In this document: positions 54,252-64,000 of the stretch, piece by piece
Layout of the letters: each line of letters begins with the position of its first letter
Position numbering within the stretch: the stretch's first letter is position 1
From: Pempheris klunzingeri
Lineage: Eukaryota; Chordata; Actinopteri; Acropomatiformes; Pempheridae
Reading direction: 5' to 3'
DNA: 64,000 bases
Assembly (NCBI RefSeq): GCF_042242105.1
Contig: NC_092034.1
Location: 4,521,144 to 4,585,143 of the forward strand
Program-made: the position numbers and the translations under genes
Notes under the pieces: generated by a model
What the model was told of the DNA's origin: nothing
The model's database searches: none
Seen by the model: only the letters and a program-made list of their open reading frames with translations

Positions 54252-57200
54252 ATGTGTGTCCTTTTATCAGGTCAGTCTGCATGTATACTGAGTGGATACT
54301 GTGTTGTATTTATATTTTGCTAATTAGATTTGTCAGACAGATGTAGGTATAATATTACCCTCTGAGATGTGGTGGAGTAGAAGTATAAAGATGCATAAAA
54401 TGTTAATACTCAAGTGCGGTACAAGTACTTTGAATTTGTACTGAAGTACAGTACTTGAATGAATCCACTTAGTTACATTCCACCACTGGCTGGTTCTCTC
54501 AGGTAAACCTCAAACCTCAAACAGTGCTGAAAGGTCCATATTAAAATAGATACGACAGAAATAATAAAAAAAAAAGTTTCTGCTCATGTTGCATTATTTC
54601 CAACAGCAGCTGACCCGTCTTTGCCTCTGTGTGCACCGCCCCGGTGGCACAAGCATCTGTTTTAGAGACAAAGACCTTTAATACAATCATTTTCACTGGA
54701 ATTACTCTATGATTTTATAATAATGGCAATTAATCACATTCTTTTTGATTAAGTCTCTATTTGCAAAATACATTTGTCGACACTGGACTGCAACATAAAA
54801 AGTTTGCTTCCTGTTTCTTATCAACATTTGACCAAGATCGCTCCCTAACCTTAACCAGGGGGTTAGTACTGTAACCACAGTCAAGTTTTAATGCAAATGT
54901 GGTGCAAATTGCACCCAAATTTCCAGCAACTTTGAAAAAAGAAAATCCAAATGAAAGCATGTTTCCTTAAGTTTTAACAGAAACAGATGCTTAAATATCT
55001 GCATGTTTAATCACATTAAGTGAAACTTCTACAATTAGGAAATGAATTAGACTTTTTATTCAAAAAAATAATCCTTCTTGTCTGAGACCAGCTGGTAAGC
55101 CGGTGAGAACTAACGCTAAAATAAATGTCACTTTGTTCACAGGGCTCTGTTCATGCCTTCATCAGTACTACCTAATTGACGAGCTGAAGACTTGGCAAGA
55201 AGCCCAAAAGCACTGCAGAGAAAAGTACTCAGATTTGGCCACCGTAGTCAGCACGGAGGACGTGGAGCGGCTGGTTGCAGCTGCTGGCAGTGGCTATGAG
55301 GGGAGGGTGTGGATAGGCCTGTATGACACTCCCATGCGCTGGGTATGGTCTCTGTCAAAGCAGGGCTTCTATGGAGCAGGAGGAACCACCTTTAGGAGGT
55401 GGAAAACTGGTGAACCAAACAACACGAGAAGTCGTGGGCATTTGTGTGTTTCTTTTCAACAAGGGTACTGGCGCGATAAGCTCTGCAATAAACCACTCAC
55501 CTTTGTCTGTCTTACCAACACAAAGACATCTGGTGAGTAACAAATTATATTTGTTTCTTTCTTTCAGTCCCAAAAATAGTAATTTTCCTATAATCCAATG
55601 TAATAAAACTTTTTTTTCAGTTTTATTTAATACAAATATTTGATTTAAAGTATTATTTAAAGTATAAGTAAATGTAATTGAGACTATTGTTATTATTTCT
55701 AATAGATTAAAACCTTCCATAGTCATTTATTTTCATTTATCTTGTTGTGTATTTTTCATGAGTTTTTATGAAACACTCCTATAAAATGAGAATATTCACA
55801 CAGATGTCACCTCAAGTTTATGTGCGGAGGATTCAATTCAGTACTGTTTAAAATAAAACTGAGAAAAACAGTAAATCTCCATATTTAAGAGGCAGTTTTG
55901 CTTAATAAATTACTACTTAGAATTAACTTATTGTTAACTCACAACAAAATAATTGAAAACTGCAAATATGTGATAGGTGTTTTTAAGGTGGTTTTTCTCA
56001 CCATGCTATCACCTTATTCTATGAAGACATTTTAGTTTCAGTAGCAGGAAAGTAATAACACAAAAAAGGTGTTTTACAATTCACTGTGTTTATGTACAAA
56101 TAAATCCAACTGAACGTTCTTTCAGATTTGTCAACCACTTCCAGTGACAGATATGTCTTTATCAATGAAAAGAAGGTATGGACTCAGGCTCAGGCCTACT
56201 GCAGAGAGCACTACACAGACCTGGTCAGCGTGAGGAGCAACAATGAGAATGCGTTGATCCAGCAGGTGGTACCAGGTGACCAGATGGTTTGGATCGGCCT
56301 GTTTAGATTGAGCTGGGTCTATTGGTCAGATAAGACTCACACCAAATTCGAAAACTGGGCAGACGGACACCCGTTACGTTTAAATGAGAGCTGTGCTGCC
56401 AGTGTGATCAACGCCACTCACCTCGGAAAGTGGGTGGAAAACCAGTGTGCAGAAAAATATCCCTTTATGTGTCAAAACAGTAAGTTATTTCCATCTATAA
56501 GCCTCTTCACTTTAATGGGTAACTGATGTTTTTACATATATTAGAATCACAGTTGGTAACCTCAGCTGGCAGCTGTAAAACAGGCTCCATGGCTGCATTG
56601 CAATCATTAGGGGGCATTATCAAAGCATGTCCACTAAAACAACTGGTTTTGCCCCTGAGAGCATTCAGAGTGTCTGACAACATTGTGGAAAGGATCCCTA
56701 CAGAGACAGACCTGTACAATCCTTTTTGTTTGATCAGAATTAGCCGTTATATATCGCTCTCGTCAATACTACCAGACTCTATAGACAAAAACAGTCATTT
56801 AACCTTGCAGAGCACAGAGGCTGCTAGCATAGACTGTATATAAGAAATGAACTGTGGGCTGCTGATTTGAAGCCTCGAGTTTGGCATTTTAGCCGTCGCC
56901 ATCTTGGTTTTGCAATCAGAGGTGACGCTCATGCCAGTGATTGGTTAGGTTTAGACATGACCCGCCTCCGATTGATTAGTCCCAGAATTAGGGTCATTTT
57001 CTCATAGTCTTTTATACAATCAGATATCCTTTTGTAACGCCCCTCACTTCCTCATTTGCTTCACTTTTAAGACCTGGAAGCTACGTCCACTTCTTTTATA
57101 CATTTATACTGTTTTCTGGTCTACCGTTGCCTCACACAGATGTTTTGTTTATGTTATTGTGCAACTTTGGTGTTTTAAAGGGATAATTCTGTCACAAACT

Positions 57201-57951
57201 GATCCTTTAAAACAACAAATAAAGTCTTCTGTGAGGCAAAATTACTATTTTTGTCAAAGTAGTTTGGTGACTTTGAACCAAGCGATATTACAGGTTTCTG
57301 GTTAAACACAGGTCTTACAGGTCTTTCTCTGTAGGAATCTTTTCCATGATTAGTTATTAAACACAACAATCTCTGGCAAAAACAAGCCTTTTAGTGGACG
57401 AACCAAAAATATGTAAAACAAAAAGGGCGTGGGTTTAAAAATACCAGAATTATCTTTAGCTATGTGGATTTATACGTATAAGTTCTTGTCTTTTTTTCTA
57501 AATGTTATGTACATTTCTATTTTATCACCAGACAAGAAGCAGGTGTTTAATGTTAAACTGAACATGGCACTGAAATCCACAATCGATCTGAATGACCCTG
57601 CTGTCACAGAGGGCATCTTAAATCTGGTAATTGTCACGTCATATCTGTGGGTTTATGGATATTTGTATCTCAATCCTGAGTGCATGATGGGACATTTTGA
57701 ATAATAAATAAAACTTAAAAAAAATAAATTAATTAACTTGTTTAACTGACATTTAGTTAAACTTTTATAGATTTTTTTGTTGTAAACTCATCATTATTAT
57801 TGGAACAATCATTCTTGTTTTTCAGGTTAAGGAGAAATTGAACGAAAAGGGGATTAAAAGAGATTTCAAAATTGCCTGGATAAAGAAACCCGACGAAAAT
57901 ATCTTCCACAAAGAAGAGGAGAATGCAGATGTAGTGAAGACGGACCTTTAA
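54252..57951 (+). CDS. C-type lectin with two CTLDs and a short conserved tail
   Basis: Exons 55143-55532 (CTLD1), 56126-56479 (CTLD2), 57532-57626 and 57826-57951 are well supported and join in phase. A tentative first exon 54252-54270 (MCVLLS then G) restores the LLSGLCS join typical of fish lectin leaders, giving about 327 residues, but it is too short to be a full signal peptide, so the true first exon may be elsewhere. CTLD1 has YYLIDELKTWQEAQKHCREK, WIGLYD, the EPN sugar-binding triplet, and WRD in place of WND, with LCNKPLTFVC closing. CTLD2 has TWQ-like VWTQAQAYCREHYTDL, WIGLF and WVENQC, but no EPN or WND, so it probably binds no calcium; it has N-glycosylation sites NES and NAT. The tail (LKSTIDLNDPAVTEGILNL, VKEKLNEKGIKRDFKIAW) ends in an acidic hydrophilic stretch with no membrane segment, suggesting a secreted protein. 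Confidence 0.78.
54365..54490. repeat. Dispersed 'AAGTACT' type repeat
   Basis: TGTGGTGGAGTAGAAGTATA to CTTAGTTACATTCCACCACT, a degraded copy of the same family as 11140-11960 with short inverted ends (GTGGTGGA / TCCACCAC). Confidence 0.55.
56690..56830 (+). repeat. Interspersed repeat, copy B
   Basis: Contains CTACAGAGACAGACCTG, TTATATATCGCT and CCAGACTCTATAGACAAAAA, matching the order in 4472-4700. In intron 3 of the lectin gene, and in inverse orientation to copy C at 57177-57345. Confidence 0.6.
57177..57345 (-). repeat. Interspersed repeat, copy C
   Basis: On the minus strand it reads CTACAGAGAAAGACCTGTAA, ATATCGCTTGGTTCAAAG and TTTTAAAGGATCAGTTTGTG, matching copies A and B. Confidence 0.65.
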
Positions 57952-57964
57952 TATCTAACCTCAT

Positions 57965-58310
57965 TTACTATTCACCTGTTTAATCAAATCAAATCAACTT
58001 TATTGACCAAGTTTGAGCAGGCAAACAAGGGATCTGACTTGGTGAAACTTGACTCTCTATGTACAGTAATAAACAATATAGAACTCTTTGTCAACAGGTA
58101 TATACAACGGAGGTAGATGTAGTGCAGAATTGCAGTGCAAGAAAGTAGTGCAAAAGTTGCAAATGTGCAGAGGGGTGGAACTATTTACAGTGGATCCTGA
58201 GACTCTGAGGTTAGTGAGAGTTCATCAGGGTGACGGCCTGGGGGAAGAAACTGTCTCTGTGAGGGGTCTGCAGAGATGTTACCTGCCCTCCTCCAGACCC
58301 TGGACAGGTA
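57965..58310 (-). mobile_element. Non-LTR retrotransposon fragment downstream of lectin gene
   Basis: AAATCAAATCAACTTTATTG begins a stretch with GTGCAAGAAAGTAGTGCAAA and GGCCTGGGGGAAGAAACTGT, wording typical of the 3' part of widespread teleost LINEs. It starts only 14 nt past the lectin stop, so its AATAAA at 58068-58073 may serve the lectin mRNA. Confidence 0.55.
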
Positions 58311-61031
58311 GAGGTTATCAAAGGTTTAAAATATATTTATAAGCTATCTTGCTATTCAATAAGCTTTTAAGGTTTGAATAATAATCAGTATAAACTAAAC
58401 AGAAATAATAGTAGTATATATCAGATTTACAGGACTTATTTGATTTAACCTCACCAATATGGCTTTTAGATATTAAAGTCTCTGTTGTACACGTGCCTTG
58501 GTTGTTAAATATCATTTTAAAGTCAAATCTATGTGTCTGTGTCAGGGTGTCTCAACAGTTTTTACTGGAGGTATTCAAATCCCTTTTCTGAGGGCGACTA
58601 TTTATTCATGAGGCTGTTTTAAGATCATAGTTAATGTCAGTTAAATAAAAAATAACTCTCAGATGTCACTGATTACCGTTCTGTAATGACTTATCATATT
58701 TGACAGTTTCCTGATGAAATTCAAAACATGTTGTGAAATATTCTGAATAAGCCTGGTCTGACGATGTTGCTCAGTTTAAGCATTTGAATTCACAGCACAT
58801 TAATTTTTAATTTGTGCATAATCTATAATACATAGAAATTATATAGGACGCCACAATTACATGTACAAACTTGGAGTGATACATTACAACCTGCAAGTGC
58901 ACATTTTATATGTAAGAATAATAACACAAGTCATTTAGAACCACAGGGGATCTTTAATGGCATTTTATTTGGTGGTCTGATGGTATAGAAAGCATTTCCT
59001 GCAATGTCCTGACTGCTCCACTCGGTGGCATTAAGGTATAAGGGAGGCAGCTGCCTGTCAACATAAAAACCCAAAGTTTATACGTTAGTTGAAAAGGGAC
59101 ACCAGAAACCACACAGCAGTGACTAACATCCTCTAAACAGATTTGTTTTTTTTGTTTTTCATTGTGTTCTGCTTCACCACTTATCTTAAGTAAACGTGAT
59201 AATGTACAGCGGCGCAGCATAGTGGTGGCGACTCTCACAGCAAGATTGTAAAAAGGTGCAGCTTTAGTGTTGCACAAAAAGATGGACAAAGCACACGCTC
59301 TTACAACAAATACTTACTAATAGATACATGACCACACTCAAACAACTCTAATCACATCTCACTGTGTCAGATTAAAAAGTTGATCGTAGCAGTTTAGAAG
59401 CAGCCTGGTTGATAGTGGGATGTTTCCTCCATCGTTACATTTTCCCTTTCTTGTGTGAGTGACTAGATGACCTTCTGCTACCTATTTTTCTTCTGCATGA
59501 GCTGGAAAGTTAGTTCCAGGTTCAGCACAGGGTGTGGCACTGTAGAGACCTGCAGGCTGCCAATCTGCAAGCTGTCTGTTGAAGGTGTTAATGTTATTAT
59601 AAGAGAGTGGCACTGGGGTGTGTTTGGACTGATGTGCCAACATCTAATTCACTGCTATCAACTGTCTCACTGTCTCAAGTGTTTCAAACACCCCGTACAC
59701 TCATTGGGCTGGTGGACATTCCTCCATATTCCCAGCTGTCCGCAGCACATTATATGACCCCCCGTGGTTCAGAGTACCTGTGCTCAGCCGTCCGTTTGTT
59801 GATTTATGAGAAGCGTGACTCGTCTGTGTTTCTGAGACTGATAACAGACAAAGACAAAGAGGAGAACCAGAATTACCTGTTAAACAAATGTGAGTGTGGG
59901 AGGACCTTTTTAAACGAAGTGTTCTGACATATGTTCTGACTCTGTTTTGATCACGTTCATACAAGTGCTGTCAAGACATCTGTCAAGGAGTATCTGTCTG
60001 TCAACCCACACAGGTAAGATATATTATTTATACTAGTCTTATTTATGTATTAGTGATAAAAACAATGGATGGCACAAAAATGGAAAACCAACATGCAACA
60101 GTGCTGTGTCAAGTACATTAATTGGCATCAACATGAGCCAGCTGCACGAGTAAGACAGTCCGACTCTTCGTCAATTTGTTCTTATTTAACAGAGGATCTT
60201 CTTCTCTGTTTGCACCTGTGCAGCAACATTATTTCACTTTACAACAGATCGTAGCTCAATAGATTAAATGTTAATATCAAATGTTGTGCTGGATCCTGAC
60301 CGACCATTTAAAACACCAAAATCACTCAATAGCACAAACAAACTAAGTGACTGAGACAGTGACAGAGCAGCAACTCACAATAGTACAAAGCCAAGACTCA
60401 AAAGGAGAAATCAAGAAATATCAGTAACACCATCGCTGTGTCTTTCGTTCCTACAGGGCTGATGTGAGGATAGTACCACAGAAATAACATCAAGTTACTG
60501 GAACACGTTGGACAGCGTGAGTTACAGTGAGTAATACATGTTCTAATTCCTTTTATAAGAGCAGTACCTGTTGTTCTCGTCCAAAGATCAGTCACTGTTT
60601 GAGTGAAGGACTTACTCATCTTAAGGGTGTCCAAATATTTTTATGATGACCATAAATGTTGCTAATTAATGTATATATGTATCAGTATGACTAAGACTCA
60701 CATTGTTTACTTACAAACGGATGAGGATGAAGCCTGGCTTTGTACAAATTTGTTGTTTTAAGCCAACTTTAACTTTGTCAAGGGAGGGTTGGATTTGATC
60801 CTTTTTTCGCTGCTGTATTACACTGGATAGTACAACCCTGGTGAAGTCTCAACAATTAAGCAAATGTAAGTTATATATTCATTTATATGCTCAAAAGTTA
60901 TATGTTCAAATCCGACAAAAGCAAGGAGTTGAGTAAATTCTTCTCAAGGGCATTTTTACATTATAATATGTAAAAGAAATCCACAACACGTTTGCATATG
61001 CATGTATAAGTAAAACAATTGTGTTTTTCAG
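58311..61031. other. Region between lectin gene and second TRIM gene
   Basis: No supported coding exon. Several open frames (58954-59289 minus, 59467-59927 plus) lack motifs or splice context. The promoter and any 5' non-coding exon of the second TRIM gene should lie here, because its coding exon starts at an acceptor (TTTTTCAG ending at 61031). Confidence 0.45.
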
Positions 61032-61039
61032 TTAGAAAC

Positions 61040-64000
61040 ATGGCGTCTGCATTATCTGAGGATCAGTTTCAGTGCAGCATCTGTCTGGACATCTTCAACA
61101 ACCCTGTGTCCACCCCATGTGGGCACAATTTCTGCCAGGGATGCATCAAAGGTTTCTGGGATACAAAAGATAAGTACGAGTGTCCGCTCTGTAAAGATGC
61201 CTTCAAACCCCGTCCAGAACTCAGGATCAACGTTGGCCTGAGAGACATCACTGAGCAATTTAGGCGGTCAGTTGATATTGTAATTTTTCCGTGCATACAC
61301 ACAAACAATATCCTACAAAATCAAGTTATTTGGTTGTATGTTTGACTTAAATTAACCTGATCTACATTAAATCGGAAGGTCTATGAAGAGCAAGCAGCCA
61401 TACAAGCCGATCCCAAAGAGACGTTCCTTAAAACAACCTTCTAAGTCTGATAACGTTCCCTGTGCCATCTGCCAGCTGCCAGACAAGTTAACAGCGGTCA
61501 AGTCGTGCCTCGTCTGCCAAAGGTCTTACTGTGAAACTCATCTGATGCCTCATCTGGAGGATCCAGTGATGAGGCAGCACAGGCTAACAGATCCAGACAC
61601 GTTCGCCACCAGTCACATCTGCAGAGATCACAACAAGCCCCTGGAGATGTTTTGCAAGAGAGACCGGGCACCCGTTTGTACTGAATGCACAGAGAGGGAC
61701 CACAAACATCATGATATCGTCCGGATGGAGAAGATGGGGACGATGAAGACTAAGGTGAGGAAGAGAGGTGTATTTAATCTATGTTCAGTCATTTTATGTT
61801 TATTTTATCATATAATACCACTGAAAATGCACAATGATACACAATTTCTGCCTGCTTGACTCAATACAGTTTGGGAACCACAATGGAAAACAAATCATGA
61901 TTTTCTTTTATTTTGTTACTGTAATGGGTGCATTGTGGTCTTTATTATGCACAATTTCATTCTTAACTATATAAAACAATGCATTGCTTCTCTTATAAAG
62001 CATATCTAAGTGATTCAAATTGAAGTGAATGTCTTCACCTTCAAACTTTACAGGCTCAAATGAAGAAAACTGAAGCAGAGTTCCAACAGATGATCCATGT
62101 CAGACTCAGAAAGATTGAGGAGATCAAAGACTCTGTGGAGATGAGCAAAGTAAGATTTATATCTCCCTGCTTTCCGACTATAAGTATTATTTAAAAAAAA
62201 AGATAAAAGTATATGTGACTGAAACTTGGAGTGATTTTCCTGGAAGCTGCTCGGCCAAATTGCTCGCTGCTGAAGGGAACAAACTGTCCTGTCTTTCCTC
62301 TTTAATCCTCCATTTACATTATTTGTGTTATACCTGGACAACAAATTTCCTAAATTGTGGTTCTATTTGTGCAAGGATCCTAAATACGAGTAGTCCTCTT
62401 GTGTTTTGAAAGAAGGAGTAGGACAACTTTGTAATTATGATCCAGGACAAAAACTAGATTTTTCATATGGATATCTGCAGATGAATAAAAACAGACAGAT
62501 ACAAACGAGCAGCCAGGTCTTCTCCACGTTGGTGAGCGTCATTGAGAGAAACCGGGCTCTGCTCGTCGAGGAGATCGAGCAGAAGCAGGAAGCAGCTGAG
62601 AGGAGAGCAGAGGAGCTTCTCAAAGAGCTCGAGCAGGAAGTCGCTGAACTGCAGAGGAGACAGAGTGAGCTGCAGCACCTGCAGCACACCGAAGACACTC
62701 TTTATCTCCTACAGGTTAGAGAGTCCTGTACATACCAAAATCCCTCTTAATATCTTCTTCCACACTCTATTATTCATGCCAAAGATTTCTTACACAATTT
62801 TACTGGGTAAGTACAAGCATCCCTGAAGAAATATGTGTCGCTGTCGTCTTGTTTTACTGTAGGGTTTCCCCTCTCTTAGTGCTCCACTGGCCACCAGGAG
62901 CTGGTCCAATGTCAACATCGACTCAGACAACCACATAGGGACAGTGAGGAGAGCTTTCTCCAAGCTGCTGGACATCTGCCATGAACTTGAAAAAAAATTG
63001 TCTACAGGAGGTCAGTAACTTCTGTCTTGATAATATTGTTGTCACCATTTTATTACCTGTACCTGTAGGATTAGTACCAAGACTTAATAGAAACAAAATT
63101 AACATTTTTCTTTTGTTTTGTAGAAGTGAGCAAGCTCAGTCAATATGCAGGTATGTATATGGATATAAACATAAAACTCTTGTGTGTTTTGAGTGATAAA
63201 AGGGCAGAGAGACTGCAGTATTTCATTTTGGATGGATTACTCCTCAAAATATGTGAATTCATTCACATATTCACTTATTCTTTTCCTCTCCAGTGAGCGT
63301 CACTCTGGATCCTGCGACTGCTGCAGGCTGGCTGGTTCTGTCCCCAGACGGAAAAAAGGTAAAGTAGCTCTGGTCATAGTACAATAACTACTGAGATTTG
63401 ATGATTCTGCTTACAGCTGGTTCAAATCATATAAACGGATGGTTCAAAGGCCGAAAATGGTTAATAAACATGTCTCTCAATGGTCAATATTAGGCCCACC
63501 TCACTGTAATATCCATTTTTATGCTGATGATGCCATCTTGTACGCCAATGTTCATTTCATGTTCCCAAACCTATCCAGGCTCTAAAAAAGAGATCCATTA
63601 TGGAGATATTCTGTATGCTCATGCTGCTGCCACTGCCACTTAAACCACTGAGTGCTTTCTACAAGCTATCACGCTCACCACTGTCATATACCATATACCA
63701 TATACCAACTCTGAACTGGGGAAGATTTATTTTTCGTATCAGGCACCTTGCCATTCGAAGAAACGACAACACAGTTTGAAAATAGAGCCGTCCAGGTGGT
63801 GTGGTGAACAAACAAGCAAAAAAAACTGATTATGAAGTGGCTGACTGATGATGACACGACTTCTTCTGTGACATGTTCTCTGTACTGATAATGTCCATAT
63901 TGTTGTTGACGGCAATGGTGATGATCCACAGGTGAGTGTTGGCTGCCAGCAGAGGAAACTCTCTCTCCCTGATGACCCCCGCAGGTTCGACTCCTGCCTC
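61040..64000 (+). CDS. Bloodthirsty-type TRIM E3 ubiquitin ligase, second copy, 3' end outside window
   Basis: Exons 61040-61266, 61379-61754, 62054-62149, 62481-62714, 62863-63010, 63124-63150, 63294-63358 and 63932 onward; all in phase. RING: CSICLDIF, TPCGHNFC, CPLC at about residues 13-56. B-box region: CAIC, CLVCQRSYC, CRDHNKPLEMFC, CTECTERDHKHHD. Coiled coil: VEEIEQKQEAAERRAEELLK. Then the linker exon (FPSLSAPLATRSW, IGTVRRAFSKLL), the 27-bp exon (VSKLSQYA), and PRY (VTLDPATAAGWLVLSPDGKK, then VSVGCQQRKLSLPDDPRRFD) cut off by the window end. Exon sizes 96, 234, 148 and 27 bp equal those of the first TRIM gene, showing common descent. Differences: a short 112-bp intron splits the RING from the B-box, and another intron (63359-63931) splits the PRY after DGKK. 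Whether the SPRY half is intact cannot be seen. Confidence 0.85.
63415..63610 (+). mobile_element. LINE reverse-transcriptase remnant inside a TRIM B30.2 intron
   Basis: One frame reads WSILGPP then IHFYADDAILYANVHF, which is the reverse-transcriptase QGSILGP... and catalytic YADD motif region with an internal deletion between them. It ends at a stop after NLSRL. It lies within intron 7 of the second TRIM gene, in the sense direction. Confidence 0.75.

Noticed and set aside
59467-59927. Two overlapping plus-strand frames upstream of the second TRIM gene
   Set aside because: Checked for B30.2 or lectin motifs and found none; no convincing splice sites.
63981-63997. GCAGGTTCGACTCCTGC, which looks like a tRNA T-arm with a perfect stem
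   Set aside because: It is the codons for the PRY motif RRFDSC in the second TRIM gene, and no acceptor stem or anticodon arm lies upstream.

Overview
The window is vertebrate nuclear DNA, almost certainly from a ray-finned (probably percomorph) fish. It has long introns with GT/AG junctions, many CA/GT microsatellites, Tc1-type and MITE-type transposons, LINE tails of the kind common in teleosts, and genes of the fish-expanded bloodthirsty-type TRIM, C1q-like and double-CTLD lectin families. No bacterial, CRISPR, rRNA or tRNA features were seen. Layout, left half (1-35 kb), a housekeeping/vesicle-traffic block: a four-exon Rab38-type GTPase on the minus strand (7665 to 2432); a three-exon rab39b on the plus strand (13879 to 20902); and the six-exon prefoldin subunit gene vbp1 on the minus strand (34632 to 29992). 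rab39b and vbp1 are also neighbours at human Xq28, so this part is conserved vertebrate synteny. The intergenic DNA is mostly interspersed repeats (MITE families, LINE tails, microsatellites). Middle (36-38 kb): a full-length but coding-dead Tc1/mariner element with TA target duplications and internal repeated ends. Right half (38-64 kb), an immune-type cluster: two nearly identical C1q-domain genes (40581-42136 and 45424-47002), a seven-exon bloodthirsty-type TRIM E3 ligase gene on the minus strand (50808 to 43424), a two-CTLD C-type lectin gene on the plus strand (about 54252 to 57951), and the 5' part of a second bloodthirsty-type TRIM gene on the plus strand (61040 to beyond the window end). 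The main find is that the second C1q gene lies, with about 3.4 kb of duplicated DNA, antisense inside the intron that splits the B30.2 domain of the first TRIM gene. The insert is flanked by a 7-bp direct repeat (GAGTGCA) that is absent around the first copy, which points to a discrete insertion rather than ordinary tandem duplication. Removing it leaves a short intron of about 170 bp. Other points of interest are a Rab38 C-terminus that runs 11 residues past its prenylation cysteines, an extra intron in rab39b, UG tracts just past two rab38 splice donors, a LINE reverse-transcriptase remnant inside a B30.2 intron of the second TRIM gene, and a TA-flanked MITE carrying the first poly(A) signals after the first TRIM stop codon. 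All gene models are manual splice-site predictions from sequence; family assignments come from recognised motifs, not from a search.
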